A stretch of DNA of 64,000 bases from Nelumbo lutea (GCA_022828595.1 JAKGHH010000003.1:54053759-54117758), one strand, 5' to 3'. Positions 44,967-57,660 are shown, counted from the stretch's first letter. The notes: generated by a model from the sequence alone, not told the origin. A program made the numbers and translations.

Positions 44967-46763
44967 TGATGAGGGCAGATTTGGCCCTCCAGTAAAATTG
45001 TGACACGTGGCACCTCGTGATAACTAGGAAAACACCCATCCAACAAACTTACGAAGTTGGTGACCCACCTGGGCACCTGTTTGGCTGGCCTGGCGTGACC
45101 TGCGCGCGGCCTGATGTGCGCCTGTGCGGCGCGCACGAACTGCACGGCGCGCGAGCGGCCTATGCGAACTGCGAGCGGCCTAGTGCGCGGCCTGCGCGAA
45201 CTGTGCACGGCCTACGCGACCTGGCCGACCTAGACCAGCCTAACGCATGATCCGGCCAACGCGCCAGCTTGACGACCTGATCTAGACACTGACCCGTCGA
45301 CTGACACAGGCGCCAGCTTGACGACCTGATCTAGGCACTGTCCCGCCGACTGACACAGGCGCCGACCTGACGACCTGGCCTAAACACTGACCCGCCGACT
45401 GACGCAGGCACCCCTCTTGACAACCCGGCCCAGGCGCCGACCTGGCCGCCTGACACAAGCGCCAGCCTGACGACATCGAGGAGTTCACCACCGTACCCCG
45501 GTTCTGACCGGATGCGACGAGTCTTACCGTTTGGAAGCTTTTCACCCACCTAACCCGCGAAGACTCCAGTATATAAAGACCTCACCCCCCAAAGGGGAAG
45601 GGGATGGAAAAGAAAGGGAAGTAACCCTGCTCTCTAGCTCTCTCATATTATCTTCAAAGCTCTCTACAATAAGAGTGCTAACTTAAGCATTGGAGAGCCC
45701 CCACCGGGAAAGTACCCCCGGGACCTCTGATTCAGTTCTCGTAGGTCCTTCAGCTCCCACCGCCTACGAAGAGGAGGAAAAGATGCAGTTCTCGGAAGTC
45801 CCTCAGCTCCCCCCACCTACAAGGAGGAGGAAGAGATGGAGTTCTCGGAGGTCCCTCAACTCCCGCCACCTACAAGGAGGAGGAAAAGATGGAGTTCTCG
45901 GAGGTCCCTTAGCTCCCGCCACCTACAAAGAGGAGGAAAAGATTGAGTTCTCGCAGGTCTCTCAGCTCCCGCCACCTACAAAGAGGAGGAAAAGATGAAG
46001 TTCTCGCAGATCCCTCATCTCCCGCAGCCTACAAAGGAAAGAAGACCACCTCATGCTGAGGGCAGTCAGATTGCACCGCACCAGGGAGCTCCAACATTCT
46101 CTAAGGCATCGACCGCCTAGTAGGGAGTTCGCCACCAGGCAGTTCACCCCCAGGCAGTTCGCCCCCAGGCAGTTCACCACCAAGGCAGTTCGCACCAAGG
46201 CAGTTCGACCCCGGCAGTTCGCCACCAGGGAGTTAGCCTCCAAGGCAGTTCGCCCCCAGGCAGTTCGCCACCAGGGAGTTAGCCTCCAAGGCAGATTGCC
46301 CCCAGGCAGTTCGCCCCCAGGCAGTTCACCCCCAGGCAGTTCGCCACCAAGGCAGTTCGCCCCCAGGCAGTTCGCCACCAGGGAGTTCGGCACCAGGCAG
46401 TTCGCCCCCAGGCAGTTCGCCACCAAGGCAGTTCGCCACCAAGGCAGTTCACCCCCAGGCAGTTCACCACCAAGGCAGTTCGCCCCCAGGCAGTTCACCA
46501 CCAAGGCAGTTCGCCCCCAGGCAGTTCGCCACCAGGGAGTTCGCCACCAGGCAGTTCGCCCCCAGGCAGTTCGCCACCAAGGCAGTTCGCCCCCAGGCAG
46601 TTCGCCACCAGGGAGTTCGCCACCAGGCAGTTCGCCACCAAAGCAGTTCGCCACCAAGTAGCTCGTCACTAAGGTACGCCACCACCGGGTCGAATAACGA
46701 GGTACTTTGCCAAAAAATTTTACATCACAAAACATTGGTACATGGCCGAAAACGGTTACATCA
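44967..46763 (+). repeat. 3' LTR of the LARD-like element
   Basis: 1,797 bp, TGATGAGGGCAGATTTGG … GGTTACATCA. It is complete, with TATA at 45570, the 54-bp array and the 16-17-bp array. Its start matches the solo LTR at 1805. Confidence 0.9.
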
Positions 46764-48704
46764 AGTAGTTTCACTACTAGAGCATCATCATGGGGGTACT
46801 GGACCCCACAGATATCATCTTCTGTAAAGTAAATCACTTCCTCCTTTCGTGGGCATTTACATGGCTGGCTATCTTCTTGCTTCAATTCTCGTACTGCGTT
46901 TTTCGGTTGATGTGGTACAAAATACTATTATTGAGCCTCCAGTAGTTACATTTATGGTCCCTTGGGCTTGCCTTTCTTGTGTTTGCTTACTCTACGCAGT
47001 TTGATCCTATTGCTTGGTGTCCTGAGGTGCCTCCTTGATGGTTCCTGCTTTGGGTTGTCATTCATCCTTGATGAAATGTTTAAGGTAACCTCATTTGATG
47101 AGGTCTTCTATCTCGTTCTTTAAATTCCAACAATGCTCAATGTCATGTCTGAAATCCTTGTGAAAATGGCAATTTTATTTGGGTTTCAGGTGTTGGGGTC
47201 TCCCCTCATCTTGAGAGGCCACTTTACATAGTCATTGGACTAAATTTGCATTAGGATTTCCTTCTTCCTGGTGTTCTATGGGGTAAACACTCTTGTGTAT
47301 GTTGGTGGCATTGCTGCTCGTTGACCCATCCTTCTAAATGGTGACCTGCTTTTTTGGCGTGACGACCTGCTACCTCTTCTCCTTGGGGATTTACTCTTTT
47401 TGGCGATCTGCTCCTTCGTCAGGTTCTGCTAGTGCTAGCTTCTTCGTCAGCTTGCTTCCTTTTGGTTGTCTCAAAATGTGCCCACCGCTTCTTCTACTCT
47501 GGTGAAATCGTTGGCTATTTCAAGGAATTTCTCCATGGTAGTTGGGGGATGCAATTCAATTTCCCACTTCAACTCTTGGTGTTTAACTCCTTTTTTGGCT
47601 GCAATGACCTATACAGAGGGATCAAGGTCGGGAATCTATAGTCGTTCCATGTTGAATCGTCGAATGTAGTCCTTGAGCATCTCATTGGGCCTTTGTACGA
47701 TGTTGAATAGACATGTTGCCGATTTTGAATGCAGCTTGCTGGTGACAAACTGATTGATGAAGAGCCTAGCGAACTGGTCTCAGTTCTTTATAGACCCTGG
47801 GGCCAATCTTGAATACCTAAGCCACACTTCTTCCTTCAAAGTGGTGGGAAACGCAATGCACATATTGGCATCATTTGCCCTATGAAGGAGCATAAGGGCT
47901 TGAAAGCTATTCACATGTTCTACAGGATCTGTCTTTCCTTGGTACTATTCAAGGGCAGGGGCCCAAAAGTTTTTGGGCCGAGGGGCTTTAAGGATTTCGG
48001 GTGCCAAGGGAGTCTTGCGGGTCAGGCTATGCTGTTCTGAAAGGGATACCAGCTTACTGGTTGCGATGGTGCATTCTCCAAGTGGTATCATACTTCTGGC
48101 TCAAGCAACCTGTACTTTCTTTCCTGTTCGGTGTGTCCATTTCTTCTTCTTGGTGTACTCGACGGAACTAGCTGCATTGGACTCGATTGGTGCATCCGCT
48201 TGACTTTTTGTCGGGGCTTGTTCATGTCGGTTTAGTTCGGACATGAACTTGGCTTTATATTCACTTAGGGGGTGGGTTTTCATGATTGGAGTTATGACAA
48301 GGAGGTTGTTGGCTATTGCAAGGTTGACTTCCTCGCGGTATTTGCTGATTGTCCTGCTGAGACAGTTGATCTAGTACCGCAAGATGTGGTTGTGGATGTT
48401 GTTGTTGCTAGTGTTGTCGTTGTTGCTGCTGAAGTTGTTGTTGTTGTCTAGTAGTGAAGGTGAACTTGTTTTCCCATGACCGCATTCACTCGGTCGTATT
48501 ATGCACGCAACGTACCAAGTCGTTGAATTGCTATACGTCCACTGCTGCAGGATGTGCCATAGGCTCCACAACCCAGGGTGGGGGTGGTATATTCAAGTTC
48601 TCCTATACGTCAGTGGACAACAATGGAACGTTGATTTGGCCTACTATGATTGTTGGTATTTGGCCGTTGACATTGTTGGCAGAAGGGTTGTTGGATGAGG
48701 CCAT
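46764..48704 (-). pseudogene. gag and start of protease region of the minus-strand Tat element
   Basis: The start ATG at 48704 reads MASSNNPSANN, then VGQINVP. Downstream is the gag core (about 47935-47740, including MCIAFPTTLKEE and RLAPGSIKNWDQFA). A Cys-His-His-Cys knuckle follows at 47171-47130 (CHFHKDFRHDIEHC), and the pre-protease block YFTEDD … QYPHDDALVVKL ends at 46764. Each block has a counterpart in the 9753 element. Several stops and frameshifts disrupt the frame. The protease active site itself is missing because the other element begins here. Confidence 0.85.
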
Positions 48705-48774
48705 TGAAAGGTTTCTTTGGGTAGAATGAGAGGTAAAGGGATGAATGAAAGGAAACACTAGCTTTTTGCTACGC

Positions 48775-48794
48775 TTCCCACAGATGGTGTCAAT
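48775..48794 (-). other. Primer binding site of the minus-strand element
   Basis: Read on the minus strand, ATTGACACCATCTGTGGGAA directly follows the LTR end. It is a diverged form of the Tat-type site. Confidence 0.72.
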
Positions 48795-49450
48795 TGATGA
48801 TGCACAAAATATGCCCACCAATAGATGAAGCATAGAATCTGTTCACTCCCTCGTGTCTGATGAGGTGGCTCAGACTGGGTTTAATCTGCAGTATGCCAAG
48901 CTGAGGGTCCGAGTTGAGATTTGCTGAAACGAAAGAGAGGTTAGAGTGTCTAGGTAAATTTTACCTAAGAGGACACTCCGATGCTTAAGTTAGTGAGTAG
49001 TTCAATCGAGGAAATTGAGAGAGTGTGAGAGCTTATGTGCACATACCTTTCAGAGTGTCCCTGTGTCCTTTCTATAGTTACTAGGTGTTCAGATGTCATT
49101 GACCAATGTCTTTGAGTTTTCTGTTGAGCTGTTTTCGCAGTTTAAGGGAGCGTTGGGCCATTAGTTATTAAACTCGCGTGACGGTTACAAATCGCCCGCG
49201 AGTCTCGTGGCATATGGTTCGGCGAGCTGCTCCTGTAGTCTTGGTAATGGTGCTAGATTGGACATGGCGTGCGAGACGGTTTCGGGTGAGCTGTTGTTGT
49301 CAGCGGGCCGAGCTTGCCTCAACTCGACCACGTACCTGTTATAAACTGTCACTTGCTAAACTGGCGAGCTGTCTCACTGAATTGGATGTTGTGTTACTGA
49401 CAACATGCACGTATCCACTGCCAAGTGGGTTGACCAAATGCCCCTCTTTA
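48795..49450 (-). repeat. 5' LTR of the minus-strand Tat element
   Basis: It ends …GCATCATCA on the minus strand beside the PBS and shares ACTTAAGCATCGGAGTG with the other Tat LTRs. The outer end reads AGAGGGGCATTTGGTCAA near 49450, a diverged match to the TGATGAGGGCAGATTTGG start. The exact outer edge is uncertain. Confidence 0.7.
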
Positions 49451-50907
49451 GATCCATTTAGACTAAATAGGTTTGAACTATTGACCCAAAAACCGGTTTG
49501 GGAGTGGATAGACTCAGTTTGAGATAGGATACGCGGACCTGTTATTCACATATACTCAGGAATTCATTTACAGGGTTTGTCTTTGCCCCTATGACGATCT
49601 AGTGGTAGTCCAATCAATTAGTGGACATTGGAGAGAAGCCACAGGTTCACATAAATTGTCTCCGTTATGTCTAACCCATGCACTATACAGGTCATTCAAT
49701 TTAAATATATTAACAATATGGAGGTTTATATAGAAATGGCAATTTTCTCCATCCCTCTCAGGTTGGAGATTTCCATGGCAGGGCGTAGACGGGGATGGGG
49801 ATGGGGAGTGTAGTCCCTGCCCCACCCCAACACCAATTATATATTATTCATATTAAATATATGTTATTTGTATATTAAAATATATTTAAAATATTAATTA
49901 TATTTTAAAAATTTCCTTTTATTTTAAATAAATTTATTTATTTTAAATACTATTAATTAAAAAATTTTATGGATTGAAATCCCCACGAAAAAAAAGCATC
50001 TCCATTGAGGTTCAGGGATGGAGGATAATTTTTATTCCCAATAAAGATTGGAGTTGAGGACGGGGATTTATTTCAAAGTTGAGGTTGGGGATGGAGAATA
50101 TGATCCTTTCCCTATTGCTATTCCTAGGTCCACATTAGGATAAATTGACCCCCCTTTATGTCTAACATGTACACCATAAGAGTCATTCAATTTAAAATGA
50201 CCTCTTTAAGTACTTTAACTTAACAATTTAATTCAATGAATTTAGTCAACTCATCTAATTAAACTAAATTAATAATATAATACACAAAATTAATTACTCA
50301 ATTCAATAATTCATTTACATAATTATAAATGGAAAAAATTAATAAATTTATAAAATAAATACAAAATGATTTAATAATTACTAAAAATGATCACAAACTT
50401 AAAAAATTAGGAAATAAATAATAAATTATATTAAAATTAATAAATGGTAAGAGGGAATAAAAATGACTATTAAAAAAAGAAAATGATTGAATAATTAGTA
50501 AAATGGTTAAATTGTAGGATTAAATAACTTCATTAAGTTATCTTAGCTTTATTAACTAAATAAAATTAATAATTTAATTAAAATTAATTAAAATATTATT
50601 AAAAAGTTAAAAATTACTATTTAAATAAAAAATGATTGAATATACAACATATGCATAAAATTTAGTTGTCCATGTTAGCATCTCCTCCCTCTTTTACAAC
50701 GTCTAAATTTACAATTTTTTGAATTTTTTTTAAATAATCTCTAATTCCACATATTCTTACAATATTCTCAATTACCTAAAGCTTTTTTTCCTAAAACATC
50801 TCCACCTCTTAGATTAGACAAGAAACTCAAATGAGATTTATCACAATATTTTCATTTGCATTTATTTTTGTTTCTAACATGATACCGAACAAACTTATAA
50901 CCAGATA
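49451..50907. other. Spacer with a dispersed G-rich repeat
   Basis: No gene. 49725-50135 is a copy of the 'GGGGATGGGGATGGGGA' repeat family shared with 6362 and 53645. 50200-50900 is very AT-rich without structure I can name. Confidence 0.55.
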
Positions 50908-51535
50908 GAGGTGTAAATTGGGCCGTGTTGCCCATGGCCTGGCATGGCCCGACACGATTTTGAGTCGATCCAGAACGATGGTTTACAAGCCATGCTGGGT
51001 CCAGCATAATTGTATGGGCCATGCCAGGCTTGGGGTTTCAAGTCCATGGGCTGGGTTGGCATGACATGATTGAGCAGGCCATGCCACCCGTGGCTCGCGT
51101 GCTGACACAGCCTAGCACAGCCCATATATTTATATATATTTTGTATATATAAATTATAATAATATATAGTATATAATATATTAATAAAATAAATAATTAT
51201 TTTCAATTTTATTATACTATTTTATTTAATTATTGTATATATAAACAATTGTATACATTAAAATTCATACAAAATATATTTTTAATATTTTTCAAATTTT
51301 AAATAAATAACTTTAGTCTAATCTATGACTCAACCTAATCTAAGACTTGGCCCACAAAATAGCCTGGCCCGTGAAAGGCATAATATGAAACAGGCCCATA
51401 CGAACTGAGGTTGTAAGCTATGCTAGGCCAAGCCTCCAAAATATCCCAAGAAAAGGAGGCACAGCCCAAAAGGGCCCATGGACTAGCACAACACGGCCCG
51501 TTTTAAAGATCTAAAACCAGCCGGTTAACTCGTTG
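50908..51535. repeat. 'GGGCCGTG … GGCCCATGG' dispersed repeat
   Basis: Two GC-rich arms (GTGTAAATTGGGCCGTG and CATGGCCTGGCATGGCC; then CAGCCCAAAAGGGCCCATGG) flank an AT-rich centre. The arms are inverted relative to each other. This is a common non-autonomous plant repeat type; superfamily not assigned. Confidence 0.5.
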
Positions 51536-51798
51536 TCTCGTTGAATGAGGACAGACCTATTTATCCACAGTAACACAGGAGAATATCTTGAATCGCGGAC
51601 ACACACAACCATTCTTATCTCTAATAGAGCCGCGGTTATTTACCACAACAGTTCAATGAAGGCCCGGCCACTAAGTACGACTGTCACTATACTGATTAAT
51701 TTATACTGATTATCAATTGATACCTGTGACTCATACGGAAGAATCCCGTACAGACCGATGAATAGAAAAGAATAAGCTCTTTACAGCACTGGTGCCTA

Positions 51799-52437
51799 AG
51801 GGTGTCAATGGACCGTTTCGGTTCAAAATCAATTTTAACGGATTGGACGGACCAAGAAGACATATTGGATTAGACCAATCAGGTTCTAAATATTTATTAA
51901 ATTAGATTAAATATGGTCCGTCTTTAATAAATTTATATTGGATTGGATTAGATTAAGTCAATATCTATTTTATTAATATAAGATTTATATTACTTATAAA
52001 AAAAAAGAATGAATGTTCATTCTTCTGGAATTTTCATTAGATGTTTTCTATCTTTCTTGTCTAAACATACAATGGGCATAAAGAGGGCATGTATGTCCTT
52101 TACTCTCGTTTTAGAAACTGTCCAATTATACTGTCCAAAAACTGCCCACTTATAATTGTTCAGAAACTGCCCATAAATTATAAATAGTTTTGTCTTGGCG
52201 ATACCGACACGTGCAAATGCACGTACATATTTACTAGTAAGAATATAGTTGTCAATGGACCGGATTTGGATTGAAACCAGTCTAAATTAAAATGAGTTTG
52301 AACAGATTGGGCAGTCCATACATTGAATTGGACCAATCCAAAATATTCATTGGATTGGATTCGACCTGGTCCATTTGTAATGAACTCACATTGGACTGGA
52401 TTGGATTGGACCAAATCCAATCCAGATTGACACCCTA
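51799..52437. repeat. MITE-like element with AGGGTGTCAATGGA ends, with Helitron-like insert
   Basis: The left end AGGGTGTCAATGG and right end (inverse TAGGGTGTCAATCTGGA) are inverted repeats. Inside, at 52209-52237, the hairpin ACGTGCA-AA-TGCACGT followed by CTAG|T looks like a Helitron 3' end. Just after it a second GTCAATGGACCGG start occurs (52249), so this is a composite. Confidence 0.5.
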
Positions 52438-53362
52438 CCTCGCAAAAGCTTCCTGCATACGACATGTGGTAAGACCACAAAGGGGTAATAACGATATGAT
52501 AGTATGCACAGGACAGTAGTTGGTCCATTTCACCTATAAATAGAGACCGACCCTTCAAAGGGGGGATATTTTCCTTAACCTTCCCGGTTTCTGACACCCT
52601 AATCTCTTCTCATTAGGGGTGTTTACAGTTCGGTTAACTGAATTATGGAAAATTTTTTGAAATCGAACTGGTATTACTGGTTTCTGAAAATCTCTTCTCA
52701 CCATCACCACTGCCTTGCACCCGTATCATAAAAGTGATATAGCCAATCAGGTGGTATTCATCAAAGTTCACAAAAAGAGGGAAGGGATTTGATTAGTCAA
52801 AGCTCTTTTAATATCATGCATTTTCAACATCATAGATTTTCCCTGGACTATACCTCCCAAAGAAAAGGTTGAAGTCATAATGATCAAACCATCCAGACTT
52901 GATCAAATTCACCTAAGGACTCCAGATATCCTGCCCACAAGAACTTTGCTCACATGCCTACAACACACTACCCCCATGTATAATACTATGTAAGAGGATG
53001 AGATGTTTTCTATATGTAGCTGTGAGGTTAAGCGGATATACATGGGCAGAGTTCTTTTGGGCAGGAGAACCAGACTCCACCTAAGCACCGCACAAGTTCT
53101 GTTGGGTTTGGATAGGCAAATTTGGGCTTTGATCTTTGGGTTGGACCATGCATGTTTGGGTCAAAACTCAAGTTCATAGGGTTGAACCTGTATTATTGGT
53201 CAGCCCAGCCCAAAGGCCCAAATTCCCAAGTAAACCCATGGCATTGTTAGACTCTTTGTAGGCTGGATGATTGGACCATTAAAACAGTTTTTCGGTTGCC
53301 TGGTTCTTAAAAATTTTGACAGCATACCCAAAATACGTGTTTTAATAGGTCTTTTAACATCA

Positions 53363-53404
<42 letters not shown>

Positions 53405-53644
53405 GCATCTTTTATTTGAAGAACAGTTCTACATGAAATGAGACTACATGTCACAAGAGGCCCAAAAAATTAGTTGCCTATTGCAGCGAGACGATGTTCT
53501 GAGAATTGGACCGGGCAATAAGGCACTTGGAGTGGCTGTTCCAAGTTCACTTTTGCTACGACATTTGTCGTTGTGCAAGGCTAAAACATAAAATCGTAAC
53601 CTTAGATGTATTACAGTAGCCCACCAATAAGTTACTTCATCTGA
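52438..53644. other. Spacer with (ATT)n microsatellite
   Basis: No gene. An (ATT)n run lies at about 53362-53405, and a 'GGGGTGTTTACAGTTCGGTTAA' repeat end near 52615. Confidence 0.55.
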
Positions 53645-53815
53645 TTAGGGATCTAAATTTTCTCCATTCCCGATGGGGATCCGACTTTCCCGACCCGATG
53701 AGGTCAGGGATGGAGATTGTTTTGGCAGGATGGAAACAGGGATGGTGATTAATAAGAATCTCTGATTAGGGTCGGGGTCGGGGATAGGGATTGAGGTTCC
53801 CAACCCGTCGTGACC

Positions 53816-53851
<36 letters not shown>

Positions 53852-54205
53852 GTTATTTATATAAAATATACTATTATGTTATTTATATTATATTATATAT
53901 GTATATATCAAAACATATTTAAAACATTATTTATAATTTAATTTTTTTTTATTTTAAGTAAATTTATTTAAAAAATACTGTTATCTGAAAATATTTTGGG
54001 AATCCAGGTCTCCACGGGGAATCCATCCCCATAAAAAATCAGGGATGAAAAAGACATTTTATCCTCAGCAGAAATCAAAGATGAAAATGGGGTTAATTTC
54101 AGAATCGAAATCAAAGAGGAAAAATATAAAAATGAGATTAATTTCAGAACCGAAATCAAAGACGAGAAATATGATCCCACCCGATTGCGATTCCTACATG
54201 GGTCC
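53645..54205. repeat. Dispersed G-rich repeat, third copy
   Basis: GATGGGGATCCGAC and GGGTCGGGGTCGGGGATAG words on the left. A (TA)n run lies at 53819-53848. On the right are CCACGGGGAATCC and AAATATGATCCCACCC, the same tail as at 6500 and 50100. Confidence 0.5.
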
Positions 54206-56980
54206 ATGCAACAAATCAAAGAATTTTGTTTAATTGTTTCAGCACTGGGGTAAGGCACTGTCGTATCAAATGTGGGTTGGGTTGTTTCTCCTTCATTCCT
54301 ACCAAGTTGCAGCTGTGGCGCTGTCAAACTCAGTAATTCACTGTGGTGGTGTGCGGGGGCGGGGTGAGTGGATTTCCAGTCAAGTCATTTAGTAAGTTGA
54401 AGTCCAGGTGATCTCGTCAGTCGTCACCCTCCATCCATGGGGGCGAATTTTGACTTATCCCCTTGTCGCATGGCTCACGTATGTCTTTGTTATCATATTT
54501 TTATGTAAAGATCACTTTTTTCAGAAACCATATTGGACTATTTGGTGGGTGTTTGGTATGGCTGCGTTCTAAGTCTTATACTTTGATACAGAGATGTTTT
54601 GGCACATGATACAATGAATTAAAGAATACTAAACCCATTAATAAGTGCTATATATTTAGGACGCCCGAAATGGATAGGCCGAAACAACTTTATTAAGCTT
54701 CTGCCAACACTTTTTTTTATGAACATAACTCTACAGAAATGATTTTGTCCAACCAAACAGGATTTCTTAAAGATAAAGTCGATACCTACATGACACTTAA
54801 AAGTATTGGCTTTAGGATAGGAATGACCGCCCCTAATTCAAAATTTGAATGAGAGAGAAAGAGAACTTTAAACCTATGTTTGATTTGAAGGAAAAAGTAA
54901 GAACATAAAGAAATCTATATAATATTTGTAAAGATTTTCTTACATTTTCCTTCCTTTCCTACTTTGTATAATCTTGTATTAACAGGCAGTCTTCACCAGA
55001 AAATTGGGGAGGTGGTTTTAAACAAAATAGAGGGTCCATATCATGTTTTTCTTTTTCTGTCTTTAGTAAGAGGGCCCATATCATGTTATTAATTAGTAGC
55101 CTCCGGTAGCCATGACTAAGCTTATGCTTTTGTTGACCAAGTTTGGTTAATTTGCCATTGACTTGACCAATTTGAAATCCAATTGGGACCAGTTCTACGG
55201 TTTCTATCACTAATTTGGGGCCCATTTAATACTCATCTCCTTGTCACTGCTTTTATTTTCTATGTCGGATTGTCATACCCGAGCCCAGATACCTCATCCT
55301 AACTATTTATACTTGGTTCGGACACCATAAACAGAATTCAAGGACATTCAATAATGCTAAGCCAGTTGTCCTACTCATCATCCCCTCTCATCTAGAAGAA
55401 ATCTCAAGTCCTTTAATATGCTTACCAGCAAATTGAATGAAGAATTAAAACAAATTAAGTCAATAATAATAAAAAACAGAAGAAAATGAGTGATGAATTC
55501 CTATTGAAAACTACGAAAGTAGTGGAAGCTGCTGGTTTCGGCCGCCATTGGAGATGAGACCAATCCTTGACATATCTTGAATTTGTGGCCATACGATTAG
55601 GACTCTAAGATTGAGATGCCATGTAGATGAATTAATTGAGATGGTTTAGTGTTGTTATATGGATATAATACGCATTCATATAGATTTTAAAGCTCAGATC
55701 GGATCGACAGGTTTAAGCATAGAAGATTTCAAAATGGGTGACCCTTCTACTTCTAGGTCGTATTGACCAAACAATTTGACTACACATGCTTCTAAATTAA
55801 AGATTGTTCAATTCATTCTTTGTGATTTCGTAATGACTAGTTCAACCCTTCCATGCATTTTCTTTCTTTCTTTCTCAATAGAAATGTCTTGAACCTGCAA
55901 ATAAATTTTGCAGCTAGTTTGACCAGTTGAGCCATTTTACTATTATGAAGGAGAAGAAAATACAACGGAGGGTTTACTCTTTGCCACAGACCCAAGCATT
56001 ACAAAACTTTTCCTTTACAAACCCAACCCAGCCCATTACAAGCTTCAAAACAATGGAAAACAAGAACAAAAACATATAAGCAAGATCAATTACCTAATTC
56101 TAGCAACAAGTAAGCCCAAGATGTCTTCCTGGATCAACATTTTTGTACAGACTCAGAGCTCTGAGATATTGTGGTAGTGTGCATCCCCCAGCCATATTTG
56201 GGTTTGTTTTACCCATGAAATGTTTACCTGTAGAACTGTAGAAAATTATTGATTTGGTCAATAATGTAGTGATTCAATTGGTTGAACCATTGAGCCATTT
56301 GACCTGCTCAGTAAGTCACGAATTAGATACTTTTTTTCTGTTTTTTTTTTCTTTTCTTGTATTTTATTCATTTTCTTCGTTAATAACAATAATGATTCTC
56401 ATTTATCACACTTATTTTTATTTGATATGAAGAATATATGATATTACAGAACATCTATAACAATTTAAACCTCAGGTTAGGCTGAATTCTCTACACTTTG
56501 TGATGGTTTACAATTATGTTACAATTGTGGCATAATGTTGAAGGTGATGATAACAAGATATTGGTTGACATTATGTTGGGTAAGGTGTCTCATCATTTGT
56601 CTGTTGCTTGCATTTTGTGGAAAGTTAGTAGTATAATTTGCAATACACAAATGGAATTTCCTCGTATATTTAAAAAAGATAGACAGCCAAAATATATGTT
56701 GATCTCATTGCAATTAAACATGAGGCATTGATGAGATTTGCAACAAATGAGAAGAGCAACAAACCTAAACCTAGGGCTTTGGTGATCTGTAAGTTTCGAA
56801 AGACGTCAAATACCATGAGTTTTGTCCCTCGGGAGTCCTAGCTGAGGGAGAGGTAGGGCTTTGCTTGAGAGATTGTGTCATTGTGAATACCTTGTGTGTA
56901 GTGCCTTTATATAGGAGAGTCTAGCTGAGGGAGGGCTAGGTTTCCTTGTTTGGTTCAGTTTCTTGATTATGAATGAACAA
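54206..56980. other. Spacer without recognisable gene
   Basis: I see no domain, RNA gene or clear transposon. Open frames (for example 54959-55225 minus and 56516-56731 plus) have no known motif. 56270-56340 is a small piece of the 'GGTTTTTAAAACC' family. Confidence 0.5.
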
Positions 56981-57260
56981 GGTTTTTAAAATCAAATCGG
57001 ACAATGAATCAGTTAGGATCCGGTTCCTGCATCGAACAGTCCAATCGTTCGAATCGAATTGACAATCTATTCTGATAAAAAAATAGAAAATGGTCAAAAT
57101 TGTTGGATGGTTTAAATGGTTCGACTGCCTGGGTCAGCGGTTTGCTGACCAAATCAATGGTTTTTGGAAAATTAACAATTTTAGGGTAAAATAGAACTGG
57201 TTACCTAACTGGTTCCCAGTTTTTTGATCCGACCATCTGGTCTGGTCTGATTTTGAAAAC
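56981..57260. repeat. MITE with GGTTTTTAAAATC ends
   Basis: GGTTTTTAAAATCAAATCGGA on the left is the inverse of TCTGATTTTGAAAAC on the right. It is the same family as 99-343. Its last bases abut the LTR that starts at 57261. Confidence 0.65.
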
Positions 57261-57652
57261 TGATGAGGGGTGATTTGGACCAACCTAGTAAGTAAAGGTC
57301 ACGTGGACACGACTTGCCAGCAGGATGGCAACTCGGCAAGGGGAGCCAACTCAGCAGTTTAGGAGCCCGGGTGTTCGGGCACCTCGACACATAGCCACCT
57401 CAACACCAAAGCCAATTCGTCACCCAAGTACCGAAGGGGCACGTAATCCACTCAAGAAGCATCTCAGTAGGCTCCGAATCTCCCGGGATCATGCCACGTA
57501 ACGGCTGGCTTTATCCTCTCCCCGCCCGGATTGGATGGAAACGATAGACTTCATTGACTGGTGCGTTACTCAACTTCTAAAGCGGAAATGGATCTCATCT
57601 TCGCGGGCCAAAGATCCCGGAGTCGTTTCGTGAGACCCATGGCAGCTCAACT

Positions 57653-57660
57653 ATATAAAG
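57653..57660 (+). promoter_or_regulatory. TATA box of the LTR
   Basis: TATATAAAG (57653-57661), in the same position relative to the 'CTAGCTCTC' leader as in the other Tat LTRs. Confidence 0.6.

Larger units (their letters stand above)
42113..46763 (+). mobile_element. Non-autonomous LTR retrotransposon (LARD-like) of the Tat lineage
   Basis: Two LTRs in plus orientation (42113-43788, missing its first ~180 bp; and 44967-46763, complete) enclose a 1.18-kb interior. The interior has a PBS, seven 90-bp repeats and a PPT but no gag or pol. LTR termini and PBS match the Tat lineage. It must rely on another element's proteins. On its right it abuts a minus-strand protease sequence exactly at the LTR end (46764). 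On its left it abuts the integrase fragment, so it sits inside the minus-strand element, with a deletion at the left. Confidence 0.85.
41477..49450 (-). mobile_element. Minus-strand Tat-type Ty3/gypsy element, deleted and interrupted
   Basis: From high to low coordinate on the minus strand: LTR (49450-48795), PBS (48794-48775), gag (from 48704) and the start of the protease region (to 46764). After the plus-strand insertion at 42113-46763 come the integrase C-terminus (42108-41913) and a likely antisense-gene tail (41486-41569, plus strand). RT, RNase H and most of integrase are gone, and so is the far LTR. Order and orientation are consistent with one element. Confidence 0.72.

Noticed and set aside
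43094..46885. Long open frames on both strands (for example 43094-43651 and 45962-46885)
   Set aside because: They arise from repeat units that lack stops in several frames at once. Only the first 40 codons of the 46885 frame are real element coding.
56516..56731. 71-codon frame in the spacer
   Set aside because: It has no recognisable domain, no promoter or poly(A) context and the length expected by chance.
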